Origin: Tetrapyrgos nigripes
Lineage: Eukaryota > Basidiomycota > Agaricomycetes > Agaricales > Campanellaceae
Length of the DNA: 64,000 nt
NCBI GenBank assembly: GCA_013368315.1
Contig: JAACJM010000280.1
Coordinates: 41,325-105,324 of the forward strand
Reading direction: 5' to 3'
Shown here: piece after piece, positions 44,533 to 56,766 of the stretch
How positions within the stretch are numbered: position 1 is the stretch's first letter
Layout of the letters: each line of letters starts with the position of its first letter
Position numbers and translations under genes: made by a program
The notes under the pieces: model-generated
The model's database searches: none
The model's input: only the letters and a program-made list of their open reading frames with translations
What the model was told of the DNA's origin: nothing

Positions 44533-47326
44533 ACTTGGTAGCATGAAAAAATGCATTTACACTTTTATATATAAACCCACTGCAGAATGGACAGCAAGAT
44601 GCATGAGCACTTGGTAGTAGAGGCTGACATGAAGTTCCTTTTGTTCTGTTGGTGCCAGGGTTCCTTACTTTGACTTTCATCATCTCCACAAAGCTGCCAC
44701 ATTAATGCCACTGAACTCAATACTTCAGTACCCTTTCTGATTTCCATATGATTTTATGCATTTATTCTCAGGCTTTCTCATACTTCTCAACCAAAACCCT
44801 CTTCAATGCTTTCCTCGTTAGCTATTTCAGAGTCTACGAGATTCAAAAAATCATACTCAAGTCCCCAAATTAACTTAATTCAGAGCTTCAACTAGGAAAC
44901 CACAAACTCACCTTTACAACAGCCTCCTTTTGATCACTTGTATTTACTCAAATTTCCTTTACTCAGCCACATCTCCAACTTGCTTATCATCTTCACCCAA
45001 TTTTTCTTCTATGCTCTTCACTCAGCCCAATCTATGCTCTAGGTACCCTTTCACTTGAGATCTGGACGGTTTGTTTTCAATGACTAACCAATGAGTTTGA
45101 ATGATGTCTCACATTACAACAATGCACACATGTGATGGCACAGGGGCAATGTCTTTGTTTGGCAGACAAACATATGGACAACATTGATGACAATGTATTC
45201 CCCCAATCTCTCTTTGTGCTTACTCCCAGATTGCCAATTGAAGAACAAATTCAGCAACTTCAAGAAAGCGACTCTACTAGCAACAATCCACACTATGAAA
45301 CTATTCCTTGGATCATCTTTGCCTTTCTCCAGTCAATGCCTTTTCGTGTGTCTGTGTCTTTGTCTCTCCTTGAACGCTCCATCCCCTCCATCTGCACACT
45401 CTCTGCTTCCTTCTACCCCACCTCATTCCCATTTCCAAGTCAACAACTCATTGACGAGATCCCCCCATCCCCATCTCATCAAACATGGTCATGGTGCCAG
45501 TAGATGTCTTAAATGGAAGAAGGAGAAGGCGATGGAGATGGAGAATTGGATAATAGACAACATAGTATGACATACAGTAGACAGTGGAAAGTGTATGCTG
45601 TATGGTGAGCAATGTGCACAACATGTACATATACACTTCGCCAATGCTTCATTCTGCATCGGACCAATGGACAATGTATCATGACTTGATTATTTTGGAT
45701 GATTTTCTTTCTATTTTTCCTTCTATTTTCCTTCATCATTCATCAATCAGCCATCAATTGTTGTTCATCTTTTGTTCATCTTTTCGTCCTATCTTTTTTC
45801 CATCTTTCTATGACAGATACATGATTATCACTTACCAGGGATACTAGGCTGTAATTGGATTATCTCTAACAGTTCTCCAATTCCTTTCATCTTTTCATCA
45901 AGATACCATCTTTTACTTTGATCCTATGATTACTGCCTTATCTTTGGCCTCATGTATATAAACTTAAAGTTGTAGCTTCCTAGTTCCCATCTTGACCTCT
46001 TCATCTTAGGACTAGGTAAGCATCTCTCCTCTTGCATCTTATCTTTACTCATAATTAACTTCATCTTGGGACTAGCTTCTCATTGTCTTCTCTCTTACTG
46101 CTGCTCTGTCTACGTCTACTGTTTGAGCCAAGTGTGTGCTCTACACCACACAATGGGCAAACATCAAATGTCTAAAATGTACACCTTTTTCATTCTTGTT
46201 CCTTTCCTCTTCCTTTCCCTTTTCCTTTCTCTTTTTTCGCCTTCTTATTTTTGATTTTTGATTTTTGATTTTTTGCAACTGTCGACAGCGTTAATTAACT
46301 AACTACAATCCTATGATTACCAGGTCGTCTTCCCACTTCCCACTCACTCTTCTTCCAGTCTGAGGGTCCTTCCAGAAACCGAACCAGGAACAGGGACAAT
46401 AGGGACAGGACAAGGGGTCCAAGAAACCTGGCAATAGTCATACATACCAACAACCAATGACTTTGACTGCAACTTGGCAGCCAACTCCCCTCCCCTCACC
46501 ACAACTCACCACAACACAACAGCTAACAAAGACGAGGGTTATGGCAATGAATTACTATGATGATGGTGAGGAACTCAAAAATAGGCACTGATGCTGAACC
46601 TCCCTTCCTCATTCTAAATGGCATTGGCACCCAGCATAAATTCTCATAATACACCTGATATCACTGTCACTGTGTGGGAATACAATGGTTCAATGGTGAT
46701 GAATACACAGAACATTGCTGTGCAGTGATAGACTGGGGCAAAAGGCCATTGCTTTGCGCAGCAAGTTACAAGGCTGTTTCATATAGTCTATAGTGATTCC
46801 CAGGCTATGCAGAAGGGAGGGAGCATTGGTGGAAGTGGGAGGGAAGAAGGACATATGACAAAATAGAAACTATGATTTGACACACTGGCATGACGTGGTT
46901 GTCTATGGTCTTTGGATCTGGTCCAGACCAAGTCTAGACATTCCAGTTGTCAGGAAGGGGAAAGACAGCTTAATTTGAGTGGCAGTGGAAAGGGGTGGGA
47001 GTTTGAGGTCATGGTAAAAATTACAAGGCCAACATAAGTTAACTCGGCCTTTAAGAGGCCTCGTAACAGGTTTGGCCAGATTGTCAAGGCAGTTATGTTA
47101 AGCTAGAGAAAGGACGAAGAAAGAGCAGTGTTGTAACTGTTCCTGTCTGTGAGATCGAGGTTTGGAGATTGGTACACTTATTATATAACTCTATTACTGC
47201 ATGTTCACTTTCAAGAAGTACTCATCTGTCCAGTCAGCTTCCCTGTACATGCTACCACAGTATGGGTGTTAAATAGAATAATTTAGATAGTACCTAACTT
47301 GACAGTTGTCATAACTGTATGAAAGA
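44533..47326. other. Intergenic, no supportable gene
   Basis: Short frames (for example 45,132-45,503) lack motifs. Two related copies of CTTCATCTTAGGACTAG lie about 55 bp apart near 46,000 and 46,056. A TTTTTGA microsatellite of about four units sits at 46,245-46,273. 47,038-47,062 (CTCGGCCTTTAAGAGGCCTC) resembles the palindromic start of the ATTACGAGG family. Confidence 0.5.
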
Positions 47327-48350
47327 GGTGTGGGCCAGCACTGAGGTGTGGCGAGTATGAGACTGGAGCTCTCCAAAACATTAAAATACACATTACTTTT
47401 TATCAACTTTTTATTGAATTTCTTTTCTATCCACCGTCAAAACAAATACTAGTAAATGTAGACCCCTAACTAATAAATTACATTGTTTGCTCCCTCTTCG
47501 CTGGGTCAGATAAGAGGATTACGAGTTTTAGATTCCACGCAAGCGTGGTCTCTCCACTGCCAGTGTAGTACCCAGCCATATAGTCAACCAAACAGACAGA
47601 GCCAGCTGGAATCCCTTCTGTATACAATTGAAGCAGCAATATGCCTTTCCAATCCTCAGGAGTAAATTGAAAGGTTTGAGGAGGTCTGCAGATTGCGAGG
47701 AGAAGACTGAAGGTACAATCTTTAGTCTTCATCACTATTCTGTCATTATTGAAGCCAGTTTCGTAGAGCTGGAAAAGTAATAAACTGGTCAGTAGATTGA
47801 AGAAAACAAATTGTGGGATGTACTACCATGGGGGTCTGCCTTGAGAACATAGCAATTGTGGTAAGAAAGGCAATCAACAAGAATGAGAAATCAGATGATA
47901 AACGAGAAGACGAGATAGAGATAGAGAACGCACCAGGAAAACAGAAAAAAGCTATGGCTCTTCTCAGACTGAGGAAATCTCAATTGAGATTTTGATGCTG
48001 AGAAGAGCTGGGAGAGAGAGAAAATGCAGTGATTGTAGCCTTAGGAGGCATGATGAAAGCTGACAAAGAGATGTTTCATAGGGTAGATTAGAGTGTTCAA
48101 AAGAGATAGAAGAGATTGCTGGAAGAGGAGACATTGAGGTATGACAGCATTGTGGTGCTATATGCAAAACTGTGGTCCAGACATGGTTGTTTGCCTACCA
48201 CCTAGCTATGAAACTGGAGACAAACAAATGACATAGGTATATACAGGTAAAATTGGAAGGAAGCACAGAAATAACTGGGGTGCCAATTAGACATAGCCAC
48301 ACATGGAAACACAGTGTAAAGAACTCGGCCTCATTCTTCAGCCTCGTAAT
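47327..48350 (-). mobile_element. ATTACGAGG-family dispersed repeat, copy 3 (1,024 bp)
   Basis: On the minus strand it starts ATTACGAGGCTGAAGAATGA, contains GTGTGGCTATGTC and TATGTCATTTGTTTGTC, and ends CGCCACACCTCAGTGCTGGC plus CCACACC. It shares ends with copies at 4,658 and 21,325 but has a different, longer interior with an ORF. No target duplication is seen. Confidence 0.65.
47478..47768 (-). CDS. Exon-like ORF inside ATTACGAGG copy 3, unknown function
   Basis: After a good acceptor (TTACTTTTCCAG at 47,769-47,780) the minus strand reads LYETGFNNDRIVMKTKDC, then PQTFQFTPEDWKGILLLQLY, then TGSGETTLAWNLKLVILLSD and a stop (97 codons). It looks like a compact folded C-terminal domain. The upstream exon was not resolved: an ATG at 48,051 opens a frame of 23 codons without a usable donor. 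I do not recognise the domain. Confidence 0.4.
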   Translation of the reverse strand, partial: LYETGFNNDRIVMKTKDCTFSLLLAICRPPQTFQFTPEDWKGILLLQLYTEGIPAGSVCLVDYMAGYYTGSGETTLAWNLKLVILLSDPAKREQTM

Positions 48351-49086
48351 GGATCTACAGCAGTCCTCAAGCTGCAAGCTCGTCCATATTGGGAGTGATT
48401 GACCCTGGGACCCAATGATGTACTTAACCAGTCATCAACACGCCTTCTGGAATCCCAGCATATCAGTTCTCCTCGTCTACTAGTGTATACCTAATCCAAA
48501 TCAGGCATTCACTCGCAAAAAATAACCAGAGGAGAATTTGAGGGGCATGGAAATGTTTCCAGAGTCATTGGAGTTGGGACTGGAAACTGGAAGAGAAATC
48601 TAAGAGATCAGTGGTAGTGGATAGAAATATAGAAGTACAAAAGCCAGAAAGCAGAGCAAAACCATGGCAGAAAATAGAAAGACGAAGATTGGGGGGCAGG
48701 AAAAGAAGACAAAGGGGGATGGAGACCTTGGGGAAACCAGATAAGAAACAGCCAACAAGGCGAAGGAAAGGAAAAGAAGAAATCCAATTGGACAGATACG
48801 AAATTTTAAAAAAAACACTAACAGCACTAGTGATGTGCGGGCCTGGGCTTGGGCCTGAGCCAGGGCTTTTCTCACAAAAATGTAGATTGAGTGTAGTATA
48901 TGCTAACTATGAAGTATGTACACAAAATTAATATGCATTATACTAGAATGTCCTCCCATTATCACCCTCTAACTGCCATATCTTTAAGTAGGTCTTATCC
49001 TTCAAGAATTCCTGCCACTGCTCAATGATCTCTAGCTCCTATACTATATCTTCCTCCTCCATGTACTCATTTTTTGATGTAGCGCG

Positions 49087-49345
49087 TTCCTGATTCGTTC
49101 AATTCGCGAGTCACGCGTCACGAACCCCTCAAAATTCGCGAAATAAATCGTCGAGTTCGCGTCACGGAGGCCTAGACGCGACTTCCCCGCCAGAATGAGT
49201 CCAAAAACGGCAAATTTTCCCTAGAAATTCGCGAAAATTCGCGTAAAAAACCGACAGTCATGGCTCACATTCCCGATTTCGCGGCAAAAATATTTGCGAG
49301 GCCATGTCACTGTCACGGTGCCCTCGCGAATTGAAAGAAATGGGA
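49087..49345. repeat. TTCGCGA-rich MITE-like segment
   Basis: AATTCGCGA or close variants occur at least seven times in about 260 bp of otherwise AT-rich DNA. TTCAATTCGCGAG near 49,097 pairs with CTCGCGAATTGAA near 49,325, giving 13 bp inverted ends. Confidence 0.5.
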
Positions 49346-49574
49346 CAGTAAATCAATTCCCATTTGATGAGGCAGTTGAGGAATTGTAAGGTGTACTCAA
49401 GAAACTAGACTATATGATACACCCTGCTAACAATGCAGAGAACCAAGCAACCCTGCTTTGAGAGAAGAATGAAGTCAGTACTTAGCTCTTTGATCCCTGA
49501 AGAGAAAGAGAAAATGCACATGTACATGTAAAGAAAAATTCTGAGTACTTAACGGCGAGACAGAACCCTTACAG

Positions 49575-49727
49575 TAAGTACCGGCATTTACGGCAATCCA
49601 TGCATCGGATCATCTGGCTATCTGTCGGATACCCTCTGCCGGATGCGGATTGGGCCTCGAGCAACCTGCCATCCGAGTGGATTGCATCCGAATCTGACCA
49701 AATCCGATCCATTAGGAGCCCTACATG
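49575..49727. mobile_element. 3' fragment of the CATCCGA hAT MITE family
   Basis: GTCGGATACCCTCTGCCGGA, TGCGGATTGGG and AATCCGATCCATTAGGAGCC plus CTA match the right end of the MITE at 33,085-33,685. The left end is absent. Confidence 0.7.
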
Positions 49728-49904
49728 TAGTTGAAGAATGACGGCTGTTACAGCTAGTACAGGTCAAAGTGCGCCACACGACTGCCAGGAAAGTCCCAAG
49801 CCCGGGGCCGGCCCTGCGTCGGGCTTGGGCTTGGCTCGGGCTTTTCGGGCCTGGTCTGGGCGGGCATAGGGCTCAGGCCCTAGGCCCGCACAGCACCCAG
49901 AGTA

Positions 49905-50599
49905 CCCCTCAGAATATTCGATACTACTGCGCAATACCTTCTCAATGTCCTCTATTGAGCTGATACACCATGCCTATAGAAGCCCTTACTAAAATGTACT
50001 CAAAGGCTATTCTCATTGTGGCCCTGGAAACATCCAAAGAGGAGAACAGGTCTGCGGTTCGCATGTCTATTTCGCAATCCATCAGATTTGTGTCTTATAG
50101 TTTCCAGAGAGAGGAATCAGACAGATATACAACTTCTTACGAAACAAGAGGCACAAGTCGAGCTAGCAACGATTATCCGTAGGTGATATTGCTATCTGCG
50201 CCTGTGAGGGCATCGTAATCTCATGACATATGAAGTATGTTTCTGTGTGGGTTTACGACCACTGAGGAGACACGCGTTGCCAGTGCCAAATCAGCTCTAT
50301 AGTGTACACATCAGGACCACCACCATCACCACATACATACATACATTCAGTCTCATAAAAAACTTACCGTTGAGGTAATCCAGTAGACCGGAGACTGTAC
50401 GGGTGGGCACAGACATACACCTAAAGGTTGGGGTTGGGTTGGGGAGACCTAGCCAACAACTCAATGACCCAGAATCACTAATCCAGGCTTGACTTCATAA
50501 GCTCATTACGAGGTAGGGTTGACTTTGTAACCAGCAATCGCAATTGTCAGGTAAGAGAAGGTAAAGCCAAAGAGGAAGATGGCAACAAAGACAGACACA
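49905..50599. other. Intergenic, no supportable gene
   Basis: Frames are short (for example 49,970-50,182). A few ATAC repeats occur near 50,330. Nothing else is seen. Confidence 0.45.
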
Positions 50600-50607
50600 A
50601 CCACAAT

Positions 50608-52515
50608 CAGTGTTGCCGAGGTCCGGGCCATGACCCTGTTGGCCCTGAACCGACCCCGGACCGACCCCGAGGTCCAGGTCCAGTGGCTATGCAGGACCTG
50701 ACCCGGACCTAGAGGGCCGGGTCGAGGGCCAGAGGCTGCAGAGGAGGGCCAGACCCGACCGGACCCAGGACCTCAAGTGTCGGTATGACCAAGTTTAGGG
50801 ACTTGAAATGGTATCGTCGACCTTCTTTTGAGCTTCTTCGTAGTACATATAGTGACCTGAGCTGCCATGTGGTCGCCACAGTTCGTTTTCTTTCGTTTTC
50901 TCACCCAAAATAACTGTACTCGGAATATGCCGAGGATGACCTCACAGCTGCAAAAATGCGCAGACGCATTGTGGCTCCGTTATCACAGTAAGTATTGTCA
51001 ATTTACATAGATACTAGTAGTAAAATACATTATTTATGGACTGGAGCACTTTTTATGGCTTTACCTTCGAGAAAAAATTTTCAATGTGCGGACCAGGGCC
51101 GACCCTGGACCGACCCTCTTGGACCGGGTCCAGCAGGTCCAGGGTTAAGCCCAGTGAAAATCAACTATGGTGAAATAGGACGAAATCTGCCCAAAAATCG
51201 GACGGAATCTTAACCTCGATGACTCGCTGCAGATTTCACCCTATTATTTTCACTTTCTGTTGGAAAATCTGTTGAGGATCTGTTCGTAAAAATTAGTCAT
51301 TTGTCAAGTACACCAGAATCCATCCAATTTGAACAGATTCTGGCCAAATCGGACACATCCCAGACTGACGTCTGACAGGCAATTAATCAAAATGCTTAGC
51401 GCGTCATTCTGCCCAAATCTGCTCCAATTGGCATTACTAATATGGTGGATTCTATCCAAATCTGCTGAAATCGGATTGTTATTCAGGTAAGCTACATACT
51501 GTACAAATTTACAAAAAGCGCTGGTGCAAATCTGCCTCATTCTGCCCAAATCTACTCCAATTCCCTTCACCAGATTGCATCCCACTGCAAGTTAGCCAAG
51601 GAAAAATGCGAAGTCCCCCGGGCTGACGAGTCGAGAATGGTGAAAGGCAAGATAACGGAAGTGACGCGTCGTAGGCGGGTGAGATGGGAAGCGAGAAGGT
51701 GGATACTGCATAAAGAAAGGTATCAGATGGACAAATGGGCCAAGACGCGTAACTGACGTACCTCACGAGCTACAACGCTATTATGTACGAACCTGTTTGA
51801 TACAATAGACGCATTAGGATGACCATGGGCAACGAAAATCAATTGTCACTCACCTGCACCTGAATATAATCTTTTCGAACGCATATGCCCAGTTCAGACC
51901 CACCGTATCCCATCGATTCAGAAACGCGTGCCTGTGGTGCGAGCAATTGTCAGACACATGCAGCACAGACGCATAGCACATACCGCTGATCGCCCTCATG
52001 AGGGCTGTGAACATTGGCGGGTGGGCGGGTGGGCGGACAAGTGAACGGTGTATGGAGAGAAAGGGCAGAAGGGATGGTGGTGGTACGCGTCAGAGAAGTG
52101 AAGCGTGTGACGTTTGTCAAAGTTCCATTTTGATTAAGATTGGCGAGAAATTGAAAGACGACAATTGTAGCTAATTGACAAGGTAATCGAAGTCAGAAAT
52201 TTTCTAAGGGAGGAAATTAGCTCAATGACAATTGTACTTATCTCAAGCTAGCTAAGCAGAATCAGACAGTGATCAATGTCAGCGGTCTTCGAAATTAACT
52301 GCAGCAGATGACGCATATTCTTCGTTTCTTTTCGCTGTTTTGACCCAATTCGGGCAGATTTCCACCAATCTTCAGCAGATTTCATCATATTTCACCACAG
52401 TCCGTTTTCACTGGGGGTCAAGGTCCAACGAGAAGGTGGACCGACCCCGTAGGTCCGGGTCGAGGGCCAGAAAATTTTGGCCGGACCTGACCCGAACCGG
52501 ACCTCGGCAACACTG
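50608..52515. mobile_element. hAT-type element (1,908 bp) hosting a nested hAT
   Basis: Termini are perfect 19 bp inverted repeats, CAGTGTTGCCGAGGTCCGG. ACCACAAT flanks both sides (50,600-50,607 and 52,516-52,523), an exact 8 bp duplication. Both ends hold GGTCC/GGACC-rich subterminal zones (50,620-50,770, 51,085-51,145 and 52,420-52,490). Without the nested element at 51,150-52,414 it would be only about 640 bp, so it is itself a MITE. Confidence 0.93.
51150..52414. mobile_element. Nested hAT-like element (about 1,265 bp)
   Basis: The 5' end CCCAGTGAAAATCAACTATG and the following GTGAAATAGGACGAAATCTG pair with CAGATTTCATCATATTTCAC and CACAGTCCGTTTTCACTGG at the 3' end. GGGTTAAG (51,142-51,149) and GGGTCAAG (52,415-52,422) form an 8 bp duplication with one mismatch. 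Subterminal AAATCTGC motifs are frequent (51,180-51,570 and 52,350-52,390). No transposase frame is seen. Confidence 0.75.
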
Positions 52516-52523
52516 ACCACAAT

Positions 52524-53860
52524 GGTTGGCGGTAGCAGCAGTGTAGCTGTAAAGTGGTAAAAGAAGCTGAACTCGGTGAGCCGTGTCTACGAGAGGAGAG
52601 GAATGTTCACGAGGGATATCCAAAGGTTTGAAGGCTCAGGAAGTTTATATCGAAAAAGCTAGGATTGATGCTCCTCAAAAGACAGAAATGGTTGAGTACG
52701 TGTATTGGTGTGCTCCTCTATTAAAGCTGGGCTGCGTAGACTTACAACGGTATACTAGTAGGTCTGGGTAAAGATCATTGATTTGGTGTTGGAACTCCAG
52801 ACGCCAACAAAGAAGATGGGTTCTGAAATGAGGACGTGAATGACAACGGAAAAGGTCGATGTAAATGAGTATTCAAGGATAGTTTCCACCACACCAAACA
52901 AGACTCAGACAGGACTTGGACAGTACAGATACGTATGTATCCCAAGGTTTCAGTGGACAGACATCTCTACTGCCTGCATGCCTCTCGCTATTGTCATTGT
53001 CATCTTTCTTTCTCTCTCCATCATGACAGCCCAAAAGTTCCCCTCAGGAATGTATAATGTCAGGAGCGAAGCAAACTGCTGAAATTTTCAACGCTGACAC
53101 CGGCTTTTACACGATAATGACCTGGACTGGACCAGGGGTATGTACTGGCTGTTGAGATGGGAGGTGAATGGAAGGTAGTGCAAGTGGGGATATAGGACGA
53201 CACAAACAGTGGACTCAGACTCGGACTCGTAGATATGCAGTCATGTGGTCGTACAGTCATGGACTAAAGACATGGACTGGAAGGAGTAGTCATGGACAAG
53301 AAATGGAGAGGTAGAGGTGGGTTTGGGGTTCCGGGATGCGCTGGAGCCTGGCAACACCACCAAACTGACAAAGTTGACGTACGTCATAGTTGTAAGCGAA
53401 GGTGCTTCAGTTGAGGTGATGCCTTCAGCTCTACGTCTTCTGAACAAAGAACCACACGAAGGACGCCTCGTCGTGACAAGGACTGAGACTCTGACTCCCA
53501 GCTCAACAATGTGGGCTCGATGTGTGTGAAGGAAAAGACGAGACTGTTTGGACTCTGAAGGATGTCAAGAGCGTAATTTGGAACTGATACAGAGAAGCCT
53601 GAAAGTGATAAGAGTTGGCGTTGGAGTTTCCACTATATGCGTATGCCAGATTACACCAACCACTGCAACGGTGCATGAAGAAACAGCGTTGAAAAAAACC
53701 ATATGAAAAGAGAATAAAGAACAAACACGCCTATCCATCCTTGTTTTCCTGTTTACGAGTCCTATTTATAGGACGAGTCTTATTGTGAGCTGAGATGGTC
53801 GCACTTATCGTATCCTGGGAACCTATTTACTCGGGGTTAAAAGTTTACGTTTAATAAAGT
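52524..53860. other. Intergenic, no supportable gene
   Basis: Several short frames exist on both strands (52,583-52,771; 53,241-53,529) without motifs or splice structure that I could support. Confidence 0.4.
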
Positions 53861-54202
53861 CTAATCGAGCAGTGGAACGACGACAGATCGGAATGGAACT
53901 CGAGTCTCCTTTCCGGCAGTTTTAGGAGAAGTGTCACTTGGCATTTCAATGATCGGAACTGTGCGACGTGTTTGGAAACGGCGAGTATATCTCAAAGCAG
54001 TGAGGTTAAACGCCCTTACTCTCGTCGTCTCACTCTCCGAGGACGCTCGGTTTATCCTCCTTCTCTTTTTTTCGTCACCCTCCCTCCATCCCCAATCTAT
54101 CACCCTCTCTCTTCCTTGTAGTTCTACAGGGCTCCAATTCTTCCTTGCACATTCATGATCAACTCTGACGGGAGCGGTGAGATCAAGGCTACTTCTCTCC
54201 AT
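53861..54202 (-). CDS. Hypothetical C-terminal exon(s), 113 codons
   Basis: The last 45 codons (LTALRYTRRFQTRRTVPIIE to SVVVPLLD) look like a real C-terminus, while the middle (VIDWGWREGDEKKRRR) may be intron, since CTACAAGGAAGAG-like sequence and CCTCCTTCTC tracts surround it. The frame at 54,249-54,539 (MFRTLTVSTIGRLS onward) on the same strand could be upstream coding. No family is recognised. Confidence 0.3.
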   Translation of the reverse strand: MERSSLDLTAPVRVDHECARKNWSPVELQGRERVIDWGWREGDEKKRRRINRASSESETTRVRAFNLTALRYTRRFQTRRTVPIIEMPSDTSPKTAGKETRVPFRSVVVPLLD

Positions 54203-54847
54203 CTAAAACTCGAATAGATTGGAGAGGATGGACGAGTGCAGCAAACGATTAGATATTTGAAAGTAGCCGATTATAGCCGGTATAACCATAGTCTAGACCG
54301 TCAACTTGATGAGTAAGCCGTCTGTACAGTTGTTTCCCAAGCCTCAATTGCTCCCCGCTCAACGGTAGTGAAGAACAGGCCAGGCTTCGTTCGGATTTTG
54401 ATGTCTTTTCGGTGAGCAGACCATTGGTCGTTTTTTTTTTTTCCATAGGAGATCGGGATGTGAGCTCTGAGTATTTGGTATGGTAGTCCTTAGTTGTAGA
54501 CAGTCTGCCGATTGTACTTACTGTCAATGTACGAAACAAGTCCTATAGCTCTTTTTTGTTCTTTTTTTTTCTTCTTCCTTGCCTGCCCTAGGATCGATAT
54601 TGACGCTAGGTGCGCTACACTGTGGTAGCTTGTTAGTCCTAACTGACATAGTCCGAAGTGCATAAAGTTAAGTTATTTTTTTCAACTCGTTTCACGTCTT
54701 ACTGTCTAATTTACAATTGACATCTTCCGAAGTTGGGCCCTCGCTTCGCCTTCATCTTCACCAGAATTTCCTATCTTTCTCTTCAGAGATTTCGTATTTT
54801 TGATATTCACAGCAATAGATCGATCAAAAGACAGCTGTAAATGTGAG

Positions 54848-55999
54848 TTAGCATCTGTACAACGTTTTTCGATTAACTCTTACATCAGTAAACGCCGTGT
54901 TAAGCAAAGTCAATGACCTTAGCACAGCGCAGGGCCTGTATCTCTTTGGTCCACCTTTGCTAGGAACAGACACAATCATCAGTGTGAATTGTGCTTCGAC
55001 TATATCACCAACTCGGAATTTAGCTGGAGAGATTGAGGGGAAGCTTCGTAAGACATCAGTATTTCTTTATCAATTCAGAGGTATATGCCCCACTCACCGA
55101 TTACAGCCATCTGTTTTACACACTAGTTCAGCATACTCGACTCTGTTATCCTCCGTGTGCACATATTCGTTACCCGTCACTTTAGCTAGGTATCCACATG
55201 GGTCGACTACATCACCGATGGGTAGTGCTGCTTCAAATGGTGCGAGTTTCCGAGACGTCAAATAACGATTGCTGAGATCCAGGGTGGGTTCTCCTTTTTC
55301 ATATTGCGAAACAAACATGATTGTTTGAACGGAACCTTCTGGTAGATTGCGACGTAGGTTGGTGTCGATACTTACAATACCGTCAATGGCTTCCTGGAAT
55401 CCGCCAGCCCCAAAACCGCACAATGTTACCGCTTGTCTAAGGTGTGCCACTTTCGTAGCTCTGCACAAACGGACATTAATATCATTGAGATCTAGGTGAT
55501 TCAGTCTGCTACACACCGTTTGATCTCCTTCGTAAAAGGTGGTAGATCTTTTGCAACTATGATACCTTGAATGCTTATGACCACTTCTTCCGCATCGCCG
55601 TTTTCATTACTGACAACTCGCCAAGCTTCAGGTGTCCCAGCGCACATCGTAGTCATATGTTCTGGCCAAGTCGAAAGCTATTCCGAGTGCTAATGTGAGT
55701 ATTTAGAAATCTTACAACTTTATATCAATACTTACACTGGTAAAATTTGCTGCATTCGTACGCGCATGCTCTGCCCCTTTCCTTTCCATTGTGATTTTCT
55801 CTAATGCACGTTCTAGTGGTAGATGTCCTGATGAGCAATACCTAGGCAGTGAAATAGAGACCTTGAACTAGTGACTGGCAAGTTCTACGTTGTAATTTGA
55901 GTTCATCGGAAAACAAAGATGGATGTGGATGTTTGAGCGGTAAGAAGGATATTGAAGTGATGTACCAATTCTGATTCCTCCACCTATCAAGATCCGTCT
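54848..55999 (-). pseudogene. Agaricomycete multi-exon gene of unknown function, 5' part decayed
   Basis: Exons on the minus strand: about 55,837-55,736 (YCSSGHLPLERALEKITMER), 55,677-55,517 (STWPEHMTTMCAGTPEAWRV), 55,460-55,105 (ATKVAHLRQAVTLCGFGAGG and a long frame to VCKTDG), and 55,023-54,848 (KFRVGDIVEAQFTLMIVSVP, KRYRPCAVLRSLTLLN). Introns are 81, 56 and 58 bp with good ends. Upstream, CEVDKPRRILIGGGIRIG and FSDELKLQRRTCQSLV are in different frames with a stop between, so the 5' part is broken. The VGDIVEAQ..LRSLALL pattern recurs, to my knowledge, in agaricomycete hypothetical proteins, often near transposons. Function is unknown. Confidence 0.55.
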
Positions 56000-56261
56000 T
56001 GGTTTGTCAACCTCGCAACTCTGTCATAGTGATGGAATGTGGATTTGGAGAAGTCTAGACACAATGTGGAGTGTGCTATTCTACCGCGTAAGTTCCTTTC
56101 CTCAGCAAAGATTTCAAGATCCAAAGACCTCGGCTCTGCATACTTTCTTGCAGTTTAACTCGAGTTCCGTTCATTTCAGTCAAAGAGCGGCCTGTTGTCA
56201 ATAGAAATCAAATCCACGGGGTGCTATCTCTTCCGCAGTTTTCCCGTAGTTGTGTTCTTGT

Positions 56262-56690
56262 GACTACGCCATTATTCATTATCGTCTTCGCACTATTTCT
56301 TTTCTTGGAATGATACTGTGTATGTCAGTATTTTCTCACCTGTCCCCTCCACATAACGCTCTAGCCCTCAAATCTGTTTGTCAGGACTGCATTGCACCTG
56401 GCATTCTCTTTCGGATAATTTATCCTATCATGCTCTGATCAGTCGATCAGCATTCAGGTCCGTAGCCATATTCTCATGAGTACTATCATCATCGCAGTAT
56501 TTCCTTTTTGGAATTATACGATGTTTGTTAACGTTTTCTCATCTTTCCTCTACACCTACCGAGAAAGTTCTACCCACGTAAACCCTCTGACCCCCAAATC
56601 TGATTATCGGTCTGCGTCTCACCTGATTTTTTCTTTCGGATAATCTACCCTATCGAGTTCTAATCAGTTGTTCAAATTTTGCTGGTGACT
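56262..56690 (+). promoter_or_regulatory. Tandemly duplicated upstream region of the 56,767 gene
   Basis: About 210 bp is present twice (from about 56,262 and from about 56,475). Shared landmarks are CATTATTCATTATCGTC/ACTATCATCATCGCAG, TTTTCTCA(C/T)CT, CTCAAATCTG/CCCAAATCTG, CTTTCGGATAAT and TCTGATCAGT/TCTAATCAGT. The second unit ends near a TATAAA at 56,701-56,706, about 60 bp before the ATG. I infer a duplicated promoter segment. Confidence 0.5.
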
Positions 56691-56766
56691 CGTTTCCGCT
56701 GTATAAAGTGCAATGATAATTTTGGTGTACTCAACTCATTCTGCCCCACCTTTGAACACATCTTCC

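Larger units (their letters stand above)
48829..49898. mobile_element. hAT-like element with GGGCCTGGGC termini
   Basis: AGTGATGTGCGGGCCTGGGC at 48,829 and GGCCCGCACAGCAC at 49,883-49,896 are inverted repeats, continued inward by GGGCTTGGGC-type hexamers on both sides. The termini resemble hAT ends, but no convincing 8 bp duplication was found. It contains a TTCGCG-rich MITE and a CATCCGA-family fragment, so it is either a host for nested insertions or two unrelated ends. Confidence 0.45.

Noticed and set aside
45132..45570. Two overlapping ORFs of 123 and 128 codons
   Set aside because: They are Ser/Pro/Leu-rich frames in pyrimidine-rich DNA, with no motif, splice context or second copy.
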